Assembly (NCBI GenBank): GCA_024707145.1
Contig: JANQAI010000011.1
Location: 248,001 to 312,000, forward strand
Direction: 5' to 3'
Length of the DNA stretch: 64,000 bases
Source of the DNA: Magnetospirillum sp.
GTDB lineage: Bacteria > Pseudomonadota > Alphaproteobacteria > Rhodospirillales > Magnetospirillaceae
Shown: piece by piece, positions 1 to 8,325 of the stretch
Layout of the letters: each line of letters starts with the position of its first letter
How positions within the stretch are numbered: position 1 is the first letter of the stretch
Translations under genes and position numbers: made by a program
The notes under the pieces: generated by a model
Told to the model about the DNA's origin: nothing
The model's database searches: none
Seen by the model: the letters and a program-made list of their open reading frames with translations, nothing else

Positions 1-307
1 CCGCCAGGAAGTCACGCACCGCCTTGTCGGGATCGGTCTCGGCGGTCAGCACCGGTCGCACGCCGCGCTTTTCCATGTTCTTGAGGAAGCCGTCGCCGGC
101 CGATTGGGCGATCAGCGCGGCGATGCCGTCCAGCGGGTGGGGGCGGCCGTCCTCGGCGTAGTGGAAAACGTTGTCGTGCTCCAGTTCCACTCGGTTGGGC
201 TGGCCCACCGAGCCGTCTTCGGCCACTTCGTAGACGAGCCACTTGCGGGCGCGGCCGGCATGGCCGGCGACCTTCACGAAATCAGAACTGGCAACCGCGA
301 CCTTCAT
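1..307 (-). CDS. NifX/NafY-like FeMo-cofactor-binding family protein, 3' end cut by window
   Basis: The ATG at 305-307 opens a frame that runs off the left window edge after about 102 residues without a stop. It begins MKVAVASSDFVKVAGHAGRA, the beta-strand and His-Gly start typical of the dinitrogenase iron-molybdenum cofactor family (NifX, NafY, NifB C-terminus), and continues with the family pattern of a variable strand, an acidic turn and IAALIAQSAGDGFLKNMEKRGV. Members bind Fe-S or FeMo-co precursors; small stand-alone versions are common outside nif clusters and often of unknown role. No nif gene is visible nearby, so the exact function is not assigned. It diverges from the regulator starting at 483. 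Confidence 0.75.
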   Translation of the reverse strand, partial: MKVAVASSDFVKVAGHAGRARKWLVYEVAEDGSVGQPNRVELEHDNVFHYAEDGRPHPLDGIAALIAQSAGDGFLKNMEKRGVRPVLTAETDPDKAVRDFLA

Positions 308-430
308 TGCCTAGAAACTCCCCATCCGGCATCGGTCGCCCATGAATTGCGCATTTTCCTGATGGGGGCAAGCCTGCAACGCGGGGGTTTAGCGCGGGCA
401 CTCGATTTCATCGTAAATTTAGGGCATCCT

Positions 431-442
431 GGGGCCGGCCCC
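431..442. promoter_or_regulatory. 12-bp GC palindrome in divergent promoter region
   Basis: GGGGCCGGCCCC is a perfect palindrome between the divergent NifX-like gene (start 307) and the response regulator (start 483). It could be an operator or only a GC-rich hairpin. The rest of 308-482 holds an AGGAGGA ribosome site at 469-475 and nothing else I can name. Confidence 0.25.
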
Positions 443-482
443 TATCAAAACGATGGTTGAGTTATCATAGGAGGACGTTCGC

Positions 483-1112
483 GTGCCCATTCGCATCCTG
501 ATCGCCGAGGACCAATTACTCGTGCGCCAGGGTCTGGCCGCCTTGCTTAAGGCGGAGGACGTCGAAATCATCGGAGAAGCCGAGGATGGGGAAGCCGCCG
601 TCGAAATGGCGCGCTCGCTCAAGCCGGACATCGTTCTCATGGACCTGTCCATGCCCGTGCTCGATGGGGTCGAGGCCACCCGGCGCATCAAGCGAGTCGC
701 GCCACAGATCCGGGTGCTGATCCTGACCATCGCTAATTGCGAGCGCAGGGTGGCCGAGGCCCTGGCCGCCGGGGCCGACGGCTACGCCCTGAAGAAGCTG
801 GGCCACGAGGAATTGATGAGCGCCATCACCTCGGTACGGTCGGGCAAGCATTACCTCGGCCCGGGCCTGAACGAAGAGCAGGTTCGTGAATACCTTGACG
901 GCGCCGACACGGTGGCGGTGGCGTTGACGGCGCGTGAGCGCGAGGTCTTGCGGCTGATCGCGCAGGGTCTCAAGAATAGAGAGATCGCCGATACACTATC
1001 CATTGCCATCAAGACAGTGGAAACCCACCGTACCAAGATCATGCAGAAGCTTGACCTGCACAATTCCGCCGAACTGGCGACTTACGCAATTCGTCGCGGA
1101 CTGATCGAATAG
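483..1112 (+). CDS. NarL/FixJ-family response regulator
   Basis: A 209-residue regulator with an N-terminal receiver domain (acidic residues near D10, phospho-acceptor D54 in VLMDLSMPV, conserved K near 105) and a C-terminal LuxR-type helix-turn-helix (LTAREREVLRLIAQGL, then IKTVETHRTKIMQKL). It should bind DNA once phosphorylated. The start is GTG at 483, chosen because a strong AGGAGGA lies at 469-475, seven bases upstream. It is followed 81 bp later on the same strand by the MASE3 histidine kinase, its most likely partner. The signal is unknown. Confidence 0.92.
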   Translation: MPIRILIAEDQLLVRQGLAALLKAEDVEIIGEAEDGEAAVEMARSLKPDIVLMDLSMPVLDGVEATRRIKRVAPQIRVLILTIANCERRVAEALAAGADGYALKKLGHEELMSAITSVRSGKHYLGPGLNEEQVREYLDGADTVAVALTAREREVLRLIAQGLKNREIADTLSIAIKTVETHRTKIMQKLDLHNSAELATYAIRRGLIE

Positions 1113-1193
1113 TCCCTTCGAACTAGAGCGTAGTTCCTAGGTGAGGTCGCGCCGCCGCCATTGCCCTGCTATTAGCAAGGGTGTCCGAGCCGC

Positions 1194-3068
1194 ATGCAAC
1201 GGCCGGGCGGGGCGGCGCCTGCGGAGGTGCGGTTGGATAGCGCAAAGTCGGACCAGGGGTCTTCGACGCAGCTTTTGATTGGACATGGTGCCGTTGCCGG
1301 TTTCGGCTTGCTGGGTGTCGTACTTTGCGCTGTTTGGGCTAGCAACTTCTTGTTGTTCCATACGATTTCTGAGCTATTTTCCGTTGTGGTGAGTTTTTCC
1401 GCCGCGGTGGTCGCCTGGTATTCGCGCGATTGGACGGGGCGCAACTTCCTGTTCCTGCTGGGGCTGAGCTGCCTGTTCGTCGGCGTGATCGATGCCTTCC
1501 ACATCATCGCCTACAAGGGCATCAACATCCTGCCCGACAGCGGCGGCAACCTCTCTTCACAATTGTGGCTCTCGGCCCGCGTGCTGGAAGCGGGCAACTT
1601 CCTGGTGGCCGTGTGGGCGCCCCGGCGGCGTTACCACCTGGGCGCGCTGCTGGCGGTGGAGACGGTGGTCACCGTCGCCCTGCTGGCTGCGGCGTTCGGC
1701 AATGTCTGGCCGCCCACCTTCGTGGAAGGGCAGGGCGTCACCCCGGTGAAGACCGCCGTCGAACTGGTCCTGGCGGCGGCGTTCCTGTTGGTGCTGGTGC
1801 GGCTGCGCCGGCACGTGGCCGATTTCGACCCTGCCGTCCATGGCCTGCTGGTGGCGGCGGTGGCCATGAAGATGGCGACCGAACTGGCCTTTTCCTGGTA
1901 CGTGGACCTGTTCGGCCTGGTGAATTTCATCGGCCACTGTCTCAAGATCATCGGGGTATGGCTGTTGCTGCGGGCGGTGGTGGACAGCGGCCTGCGGCGC
2001 CCGCAATCCCTGATCGTCGGCGCCATGGAGCGCGAGCGCTCGCTGTCCAACGAGGCGGCGCGGCACGCGCAGACGCTGGACGCCGTGCTCGATGCCACCC
2101 TGGACCCGGTGGTCATGTTCCATGCGGATGGCCGCATCCGCTTCGTCAGTTCGGCCGCGGAACGCTTCTTCGAGCGTGGCACCCGCGAACTGGTGGGCCG
2201 CACCTGGCGCGAGGCCGGCTTGCCCGAGGCGGTGATGCTGCGCCTGGAAGGCTTGACCGATGCGGTGCTGGCGGAGGGGGCCCCCCGCACCGAGGAATTC
2301 TGTGTGCCGTGGCGCGGCGGGCCGCTGTGTCTCGAATGCCAGGTGGCACCGGTGGACGACGACCAGATGCCCCATGCGGCGGCGGTGGCGGTACTGCGCG
2401 ACATCACCGCCCGCAAGGCCATGGAGGAGAGCCTGAAGTCCTCGCTGGAGGACAACCGGGTACTGGTCCAGGAAGTTCATCACCGGGTGAAGAACAACCT
2501 GCAGATCGTTTCCTCCATCCTGCAGATGCAGGGCTGGCAGATCTGCGACCCGACGCTGCGCCGGCATTTCGAGGAAGGGTGCGGCCGCATCCTGTCGCTG
2601 GCCATGGTGCACGAACTGCTTTATCGCCAGCAAAGTCCCGCCTCGGTGGATTTCACCGCGCTGGTTCGGGCGCTGTGCGCCGAGGTGTTCCGGCTGCACG
2701 ACCTGCGCGAGGACCGGGTCGCGCTGACGGTGGAGGTGTCGGCCGCCCTATCGGTGGAGCAGGCTGAACCGCTGGCGCTGATCATGCACGAGTTGGTGGC
2801 CGACGCGGTCAAGAACGCCTTCGCCGATGGCGCCGGCCGGCTGCGGGTCCGCCTGTCCTGCCCGGCCCCGGGCGAAGGGGTGCTGGTGGTGGCCGACCAG
2901 GGAGCGAATGCGGATCGGCCCATGAGCTTCGATGAACAGAGCGGCACTCTGGGCCTGCGCATGGTGGGCAGCCTGGTGCGCCAATTGCGGGGCAACGTCT
3001 CGGTCCATCGCGGCCAGGGCGTGGAGGTCAGGGTGCATTTCCCGCTGGTTGGGGTGCCGTCGTCCTAA
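1194..3068 (+). CDS. MASE3-PAS sensor histidine kinase (HisKA_2/HWE-like)
   Basis: A 624-residue membrane kinase. Roughly residues 20-270 form a multi-helix membrane sensor matching MASE3, with the motif DAFHIIAYKGINILPDSGGN. A PAS domain follows at about 290-405, then a histidine-kinase core whose phospho-acceptor region reads LVQEVHHRVKNNLQIVSSIL near residue 430, the HisKA_2/HWE form rather than classical HisKA. The ATPase domain at the end is short, with MHELVADAVKNAF as the N-box. It lies just after a NarL-type regulator, and its stop overlaps the end of the convergent regulator at 3065. MASE3 ligands are not defined. Confidence 0.88.
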   Translation: MQRPGGAAPAEVRLDSAKSDQGSSTQLLIGHGAVAGFGLLGVVLCAVWASNFLLFHTISELFSVVVSFSAAVVAWYSRDWTGRNFLFLLGLSCLFVGVIDAFHIIAYKGINILPDSGGNLSSQLWLSARVLEAGNFLVAVWAPRRRYHLGALLAVETVVTVALLAAAFGNVWPPTFVEGQGVTPVKTAVELVLAAAFLLVLVRLRRHVADFDPAVHGLLVAAVAMKMATELAFSWYVDLFGLVNFIGHCLKIIGVWLLLRAVVDSGLRRPQSLIVGAMERERSLSNEAARHAQTLDAVLDATLDPVVMFHADGRIRFVSSAAERFFERGTRELVGRTWREAGLPEAVMLRLEGLTDAVLAEGAPRTEEFCVPWRGGPLCLECQVAPVDDDQMPHAAAVAVLRDITARKAMEESLKSSLEDNRVLVQEVHHRVKNNLQIVSSILQMQGWQICDPTLRRHFEEGCGRILSLAMVHELLYRQQSPASVDFTALVRALCAEVFRLHDLREDRVALTVEVSAALSVEQAEPLALIMHELVADAVKNAFADGAGRLRVRLSCPAPGEGVLVVADQGANADRPMSFDEQSGTLGLRMVGSLVRQLRGNVSVHRGQGVEVRVHFPLVGVPSS

Positions 3069-3729
3069 CGCGCCGCTCCCTTTCGCCCCGTCACGCCCGC
3101 CATCAGGGCGACGCGTGCCGCTTCGGTGCGGTTGGCGACGGCCAGCTTGCGGAACATGTTGCGCAGATGCGCCTTGACCGTGACTTCCTGCAGGCTGAGC
3201 TCGCGGGCGATCACCTTGTTGGGGGCGCCGTCGACGATCATCTCGAGGATGCCGCGCTCGCGGGGGTCAGCGTGGCCAGCGGCGAGCCGGCATCGCCGCC
3301 CGCCGCGGCCGCCGGCTGGGGCGAGCCGTCGCGATAGTCGAACAGGAAGGGCGGGATGTACTTTTCGCCCGACAGCACCAGCCGCAGCACGCCCAGGATG
3401 GTTTCGCCGCGCATGGTCTTGGGGATGAAGCCGTTGGCCCCCTGCTCGATGGCCTGCAAGGCATCCTCGGGCTTGGTGGAACCCGACAGGATGACGATGG
3501 GCAGGCTGGGGAATTCGGCCCGCATGGTGTTCAGGCCGGCCAGTCCCTCCATGCCGGGCATATACAGGTCCAGGATGGCCAGATTGAGCGGCATGGCCTT
3601 GCGGGCGGCGGTCAGGGCCTCCGGGAAGCTGCCGGCCTCGATCACCGATGCCCCCTCCTGAAGGCGCTCCAGGAACGGCACCAGACCATCGCGCACCATG
3701 GCGTGGTCGTCGGCAAGCAGTATCCTCAT
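3065..3729 (-). CDS. NarL-family response regulator, frame broken by a one-base deletion
   Basis: The receiver domain begins MRILLADDHAMVRDGLVPFL with acceptor D54 in AILDLYMPGM. The open frame ends early at 3238, shortly after LATLTP. Adding one G to the five-G run at 3262-3266 restores LTPRERGIL and a complete LuxR helix-turn-helix (NKVIARELSLQEVTVKAHLR), giving 221 residues with a TAG at 3065-3067. The total (665 bases plus one) is a multiple of three. It is paralogous to the regulator at 6429-7061 (shared EAGSFPE and linker). The deletion is in a G run, so I favour sequence error over decay. It lies directly downstream of the hybrid kinase, with four bases between its start and the kinase stop. 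Confidence 0.8.
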
Positions 3730-3733
3730 GGGC

Positions 3734-6343
3734 TCATACTCCTTCCACTTGACGGCCCGTGTGGGGCTCTTCCAGGCGCAACAAGGCTTGGCGCAGGTCT
3801 TCCAAGCGGAAGGGCTTGGTCAACAACGCGGCCACGTTGCCACCCAATTCGGAGGCGTTGCTGGCCCGCAGGTGGCCGGTCACCACGATGACCGGCGTGC
3901 CAGGCTGCAAATCCTCCAATTTGGCGATCAGCTCCCGACCATCCATGCGCGGCATGCGGATGTCGGTGATGACCGCGTGATAGACGTGCCGGTGGCAGAG
4001 CTGGAAGGCCTCCAGTCCGTCATAGGCGGCGTCCACTTCATAGCCCTGTCGCTGCAGGAACTCCGAAACCATCATGACGGACAGGGCTTCGTCGTCCACC
4101 AGCAGCACCCGGCGTTCGTCGACCGGGTCCTCTTCGCCCTCGGCGGCGCCCCCTCGTCGGGCGAGAGGCGGTGGCCGGTTTGTCCCGCCTCGGCTGGCGA
4201 GGGAGTGAACGCCGGCAGCTCGATGACGAACTCGGCGCCGTCCGCCACGTTGCGATAGCTCAGGCTGCCGCCCATGTCGGTGCAGATGCCGCGGCTGATG
4301 GACAGGCCGAGCCCCAGGCCGGCGCCCCCGTTCTTGGTGGTGACGAACGGTTCGAAGATGTGCTCGCCCACCGCCTGCTCCACGCCGGTGCCGTTGTCGC
4401 GCACGATGATGCGCATGCGGGGCTCGCCGACGCCGCCGTCGCAGGTGATGGCGATGCAGCCCTCGGCATGCCCGCCACTGCCCTCGCGCCGCAGGCGATC
4501 GCGGATGGCGTCGCGGCCGTTGTTCAGCAGGTTGAGCAGGACCTGTTCCAGCCGCACCTGATGGCCCAGCACGGAGAGGCCGTCCAGCCGGCCCCGGCGC
4601 TTCACCAGGATGCCGTCCCCCCTCAGCAGGGGCTCCACCATGCGCAATGCGGTATCCACCGCGGCCTGGGGCGGGAATGGCTTCTTTCCCTCGCTTTCCC
4701 GCCGGCTGATGGTGCGCATGTGGGTCACCATCTCGGTCAGGCGATCCACTTGTCCGAGGATATTGTCCGCCTGCCTGGTCATCCGGTCGGCGTCACTCTT
4801 GCCTTCGGTGATGTCCAACCTGGTCGCCTCCGCCGTCAGGCGGATCACGTGCAGGCACTGGTTGAATTCGTGGGCGATGCTGGCCGCCATCTCGCCCAGA
4901 GTGGCCAGGCGGGCCGAATGCATCAATTGCAGGTCCAGCGCCCGGCGGGGCGTCAGGTCGGTCACGGCCAGCACGGCGCCGCCGGGCGTGCCGTCATCCT
5001 CGCCGGTGCGTGCAATGGACACCTGGGCGGGGAAGGCGGTGCCGTCCCAGGTCTGGCCTTCCGTCTCGATTTCGTTGGCGTTGCCGGCCAGCGCCGCCCG
5101 CATGGATGGGCCGAGCAGGCGCTCGACGGGCGTGCCGGGCAGGATGGAGCCGCTCCATTGGAACAGGGTCCGCGCCGCCGGGTTGCCGTAGAGCACGCGG
5201 CCGTTCCGGTCCACCGCCAGCACCGCGCCACCCAGGTGCTCCAGCACCATGGACTGCAGGCGCGCATGTTCGTCGCGTTCCCATCGGGCGGTGACGTCCT
5301 CCAGGGATACCAGCAGACGTTCCCGCAATTGCCCCGGTTCGCCCCGGATGGCCTGGACGCCCATGGAGACGCGCGCGATCGTGCCGTGGGCGGTGTGCAG
5401 CCGATGGATGCCCGGAAACCACGGCGGAACGTCGACCGGTTCGTCGGCGGGAACGATGCCGCGCCATCCCAGCGAGGCCAGGCGGTCCAGCGGGTAGCCC
5501 ATCAGGGTGGTGAAGGCGCGGTTGGCGGCCAAGGGGCGGAAGTCCTCGTCCAGCAACAGCGTGGCGGACGGCGCCAAGTCGAACGCCAGCCGGAACTCGT
5601 TCTCGTTCAGCCTGGGCGTCGTGCAACTCGGTGATGTCGGTGTATATGGCCGCCAGGCGGCCCTGTCCCAGGTCGACATTGCGTCCCTGCAGCACCGTGC
5701 CGTCGTGCATGCGGAACTGGCGCAGACCGGGGACGCGGCGGCGATTCCGGCAAAACTCCTCGATGGTCTGGGCGCGATCCTGGCCGGGCGGCGGCAGCAT
5801 GGCGCCGCTGTCCACCAGCGCGGTGACGATCTGGCGGGCGGTGGGCGTTTGCCATTCGGCCAGTTGGGGCAGGTAGCGGTTCAGGAAACAGTCGCCGGCC
5901 ACCAGACGGTCGGCCTCGTCCCACAGGGCGTAGCCGTCGATGACCTTCTGCTCCTTGATGGAGCGCCACCCGGAGAGGGGATCCTCCGCCAGTTGGGCCA
6001 GCGCGTCGACGATGCCCTGCAACTGCCGGCGGCCCTCGACCCGGCTGCGGGCGCGGGTGTACTGCCAATGGGCGGAGAGGGTGGCGCCGGCGGTGAGGAT
6101 CAGGCCGCTGAGCAGCGCCGCCTGCAGCCAAGGGGCTTGCCACCACGGCACTTCCGGCCCGCTGTCCGACAGGCTGGCGGCCAACAGGCGGTGCACTTCC
6201 AGGGCGCCCAGGCACAGGGCAATGGTCAGGGAGGTGCCGGCCACCAGCCACGGCAACACGTGGAGCGCCCGCGCGGAGGATCCGGGCGGTTGCCAGCGAT
6301 AAAGCGCTTCGTCCGGCCTTCGGCGGTCGGCGCGCCCGTTCAT
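3734..6343 (-). CDS. Multi-PAS hybrid histidine kinase with C-terminal receiver, two compensating frameshifts
   Basis: Read across two shifts this gives about 869 residues. Two N-terminal membrane helices come first, then three PAS-like modules, a HisKA box (MAASIAHEFNQCLHVIRLTA), an ATPase domain (DNGTGVEQAVGEHIFEPFVT) and a receiver (MLLVDDEALSVMM, TDIRMPRMDG). Frame one stops making sense at 5609-5613, where AGCCT replaces the AGCT needed to join HDAQ to LNENEF. Frame two breaks at the five-C run 4149-4153, where one added base joins SPDEG to the receiver. The insertion and deletion leave 2610 bases, 870 codons. The start is 6343 because GGGGGAG precedes it; an upstream ATG at 6406 has no such site. 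Regulators lie on both sides. Confidence 0.8.
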
Positions 6344-6428
6344 GGAAGACTCCCCCAAGCCTTTATCTGCCGAGTATGACATTATGAAGGCTGGGGAGAA
6401 AGGCACCGAAAAGTATAGGCGATAAGGT

Positions 6429-7061
6429 TCAGAAAGGTTCGCTGTCGACCAGAAGCTTCATGGCCTGGAGACGGTTCTGAACCCCAAGCTTGCGAAAGAC
6501 GTTGCCAAGATGGGATTTGACCGTCACTTCGCTGACGTCCAGGTGATTAGCGATCAGTTTGTTGGGGAACCCTTCCCGCAGTAGGCGCAGGATATCCCGT
6601 TCACGGGGGGTGAGACGGCCGATCAATTCGCTGGCGGTGTGCTCGGAAGGAAAGCCGGGTTCGTATCCGACACCCACCAGCATGGCGGGGATGAAGCGTT
6701 CCCCCGAAAGCACCAGTTGCAGCGCCGACACCATGGCAGCGCCGGACAGGTGCTTGGGGATGAAACCGTCGGCGCCCAGCCGGATGGCCTCCAGCACGTG
6801 CTCGCGGTCGGCCATGGCCGACAGCATGACGCAGCGGGTGTCGGGATGGCTTTGGCGCAGGGTGACCAGGCCCTGGTAACCGTTCATGCCGGGCATCTTG
6901 AGATCGAGAATGATCAAGTCCACCGGCCCATCTTTCAGCCGTTCGATCACCTCGGGAAAGCTTCCCGCCTCCAGCACCATGGTGTCGGGCGCAATGCGTT
7001 CCACGAAAGGACGCAGTCCTTCGCGGATCATCACATGATCGTCGGCAAGAATGACTCGCAT
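6429..7061 (-). CDS. NarL-family response regulator
   Basis: A 210-residue regulator with an intact receiver (MRVILADDHVMIREGLRPFV, acceptor D53 in IILDLKMPGM) and a LuxR-type DNA-binding domain (LTPRERDILRLLREGFPNKL, VSEVTVKSHLGNVFRKLGV). It is a close paralogue of the broken regulator at 3065-3729, which supports how that one is repaired. It lies 85 bp upstream of the hybrid kinase on the same strand. Two similar output proteins flanking one hybrid kinase suggest a branched phosphorelay, which is inference. Confidence 0.93.
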   Translation of the reverse strand: MRVILADDHVMIREGLRPFVERIAPDTMVLEAGSFPEVIERLKDGPVDLIILDLKMPGMNGYQGLVTLRQSHPDTRCVMLSAMADREHVLEAIRLGADGFIPKHLSGAAMVSALQLVLSGERFIPAMLVGVGYEPGFPSEHTASELIGRLTPRERDILRLLREGFPNKLIANHLDVSEVTVKSHLGNVFRKLGVQNRLQAMKLLVDSEPF

Positions 7062-7404
7062 CTTTTATCCCCCCGCTAGCCTCTAGGTGTTACAATTATT
7101 CTTGGCTTGAATTCAAGATGTCGCTGAGTTGTGCACAGGCCTCTTGCCCTGTGTTTCGGATTTTCTACTGTCAACTCGTCCAGCCGGGATGTGACGCTCG
7201 GCAATCCGGCGGGCCTGCACAATATCCCCGCCGTCTTCCGTCCTATGGGATCACTCTCACCTTAGAACCGTGCCGGAGCACCCCGCATTCGGCCCAAGGA
7301 GGAGGGGACTCCGCCTAAGGTGGGGGGCGACTCCCTCGTCTGCCCGCCTGTTCGGCCCCGTCCGGGCTGGATATGGTCGTTGTCATAGGGAGGAGAAACG
7401 AGCA
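7062..7404. other. 343-bp intergenic region between divergent genes
   Basis: This stretch separates the minus-strand regulator (start 7061) from a plus-strand small gene (start 7405). It carries a 12-bp palindrome at 7106-7117, a relatively AT-rich segment at 7088-7120 that could hold the regulator promoter, and GC-rich sequence from 7190 on. I see no convincing gene, RNA or terminator in it. Confidence 0.5.
7106..7117. promoter_or_regulatory. Palindromic candidate operator
   Basis: CTTGAATTCAAG is a perfect 12-bp palindrome 45 bp upstream of the start of the NarL-type regulator at 7061. Its position suits a dimeric regulator. No family is assigned. Confidence 0.3.
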
Positions 7405-7665
7405 ATGACCATGGAAAACGCCACAAGACGGCGGCGGATGCCGCCCATGTCGCTGGAACTTATTGGCGTGCTGGAACATCGTCGCGCGTTGTTCGAAAGC
7501 AAGTTCGGCCGGCCGCCGCGCCGCGGCGAACCGCTGTTCTTCGATCCCCATGCCGCCGAGCCCACCCGCATGCCCATGCCCGTGCGCGGGCGTGTGCTGG
7601 CCGACCTGGCCGCGCTGGTGGGGTTGTCTGACGCCCAGGCCGCCGCCGTGATCGATCGTTGGTAG
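7405..7665 (+). CDS. Small hypothetical protein
   Basis: An 86-residue basic protein with an Arg-rich start (MTMENATRRRRMPPMSLELI) and a C-terminal stretch ending LVGLSDAQAAAVIDRW. The start at 7405 is chosen because AGGAG lies at 7391-7395, nine bases upstream; the frame is open further up to 7270 but has no ribosome site there. I recognise no family. It is 32 bp before a DUF2934 gene and probably co-transcribed with the two DUF2934 genes. Confidence 0.6.
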   Translation: MTMENATRRRRMPPMSLELIGVLEHRRALFESKFGRPPRRGEPLFFDPHAAEPTRMPMPVRGRVLADLAALVGLSDAQAAAVIDRW

Positions 7666-7697
7666 CATCCGCTTTCAAACCGAGGGGGGACATCCGC

Positions 7698-7928
7698 ATG
7701 AGCAAGTCGCAGACCCGCATCACCGAAGACATGATTACCGAAGACATGATCCGTAATCGCGCCCACCACATTTGGGAGCGCGAGGGCCGCCCTGATGGCC
7801 GTGCCGACGGCCACTGGCATTTGGCGTGCGCGGAACTGGCGAGTGAAATGTCCCATCTGGATACCGGCCGCGCCAGCCCGCGCCGCCGCACGGTGGCATC
7901 GGCCAAGCGCCCATCCAAGACCAAGTAG
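7698..7928 (+). CDS. DUF2934 family small protein
   Basis: A 76-residue protein with the DUF2934 core IRNRAHHIWEREGRPDGRAD followed by GHWHLACAEL; the function of the family is unknown. The N-terminus contains a tandem five-residue repeat, ITEDM ITEDM, from a 15-bp duplication at 7719-7748. The C-terminus is Arg/Lys-rich. A GAGGGGGGA ribosome site lies just upstream of ATG 7698. A second DUF2934 gene follows 47 bp later, so the two look like a tandem gene duplication. Confidence 0.82.
   Translation: MSKSQTRITEDMITEDMIRNRAHHIWEREGRPDGRADGHWHLACAELASEMSHLDTGRASPRRRTVASAKRPSKTK
7719..7748 (+). repeat. 15-bp tandem duplication inside DUF2934 gene
   Basis: ATCACCGAAGACATG is followed directly by ATTACCGAAGACATG, one base different, in frame. 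It duplicates the residues ITEDM. The neighbouring paralogue has a single copy (ITDDM). Confidence 0.85.
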
Positions 7929-7975
7929 GGCCGTGCGGCCGGCGCGAGCCTGTTATCGTCCGGAGGAGAGCATCC

Positions 7976-8296
7976 ATGCCGCAAAGGCCGCCGCCCGAGA
8001 TCACCGATGACATGATCCGGGCTCGCGCCCACCACATCTGGGAACGCGAGGGCCGTCCCGACGGCCGCGCCGAGGATCACTGGCAGATGGCGCGCAACGA
8101 GCTTGCCATCCAGTTGGATCCCGGCTTGGCCACCGAGCCGGACCCGGCGGCGGAACGGGAAGAGGTGGACCATCCCGAGCCGGTGGAACCGCTGGAGGCG
8201 GTGGAGAACCAGGGCTCGTTCCCCACCCTGACCGATCAGGACGAGGAACAGGGCAGTCCCCGCCGCCGTCGCCGTAGCCAGACCAAGCGTGGGTAA
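7976..8296 (+). CDS. DUF2934 family small protein with acidic tail
   Basis: A 106-residue protein with the same core as its upstream neighbour (MIRARAHHIWEREGRPDGRA, then DHWQMARNEL). The core is followed by an acidic, Pro/Glu-rich middle (residues about 50-90) and a very basic end, RRRRRSQTKRG. CGGAGGAGAG lies seven bases upstream of ATG 7976. Function unknown. It ends 18 bp before the convergent histidine kinase. Confidence 0.82.
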   Translation: MPQRPPPEITDDMIRARAHHIWEREGRPDGRAEDHWQMARNELAIQLDPGLATEPDPAAEREEVDHPEPVEPLEAVENQGSFPTLTDQDEEQGSPRRRRRSQTKRG

Positions 8297-8303
8297 AAGG
8301 GGC

Positions 8304-8325
8304 AGGCGGGCGGTCAGCCCGCCTT
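8304..8325. terminator. Hairpin between convergent genes
   Basis: AGGCGGGC (8304-8311) pairs with GCCCGCCTT (8317-8325) around a five-base loop that contains the stop of the minus-strand kinase. The position between convergent genes suits a shared terminator, but no long T run follows on either side. Confidence 0.45.

Noticed and set aside
7118..7318. Short plus-strand frame in the intergenic region
   Set aside because: It has no ribosome site and a Cys/Pro/Arg-rich composition unlike neighbouring proteins.
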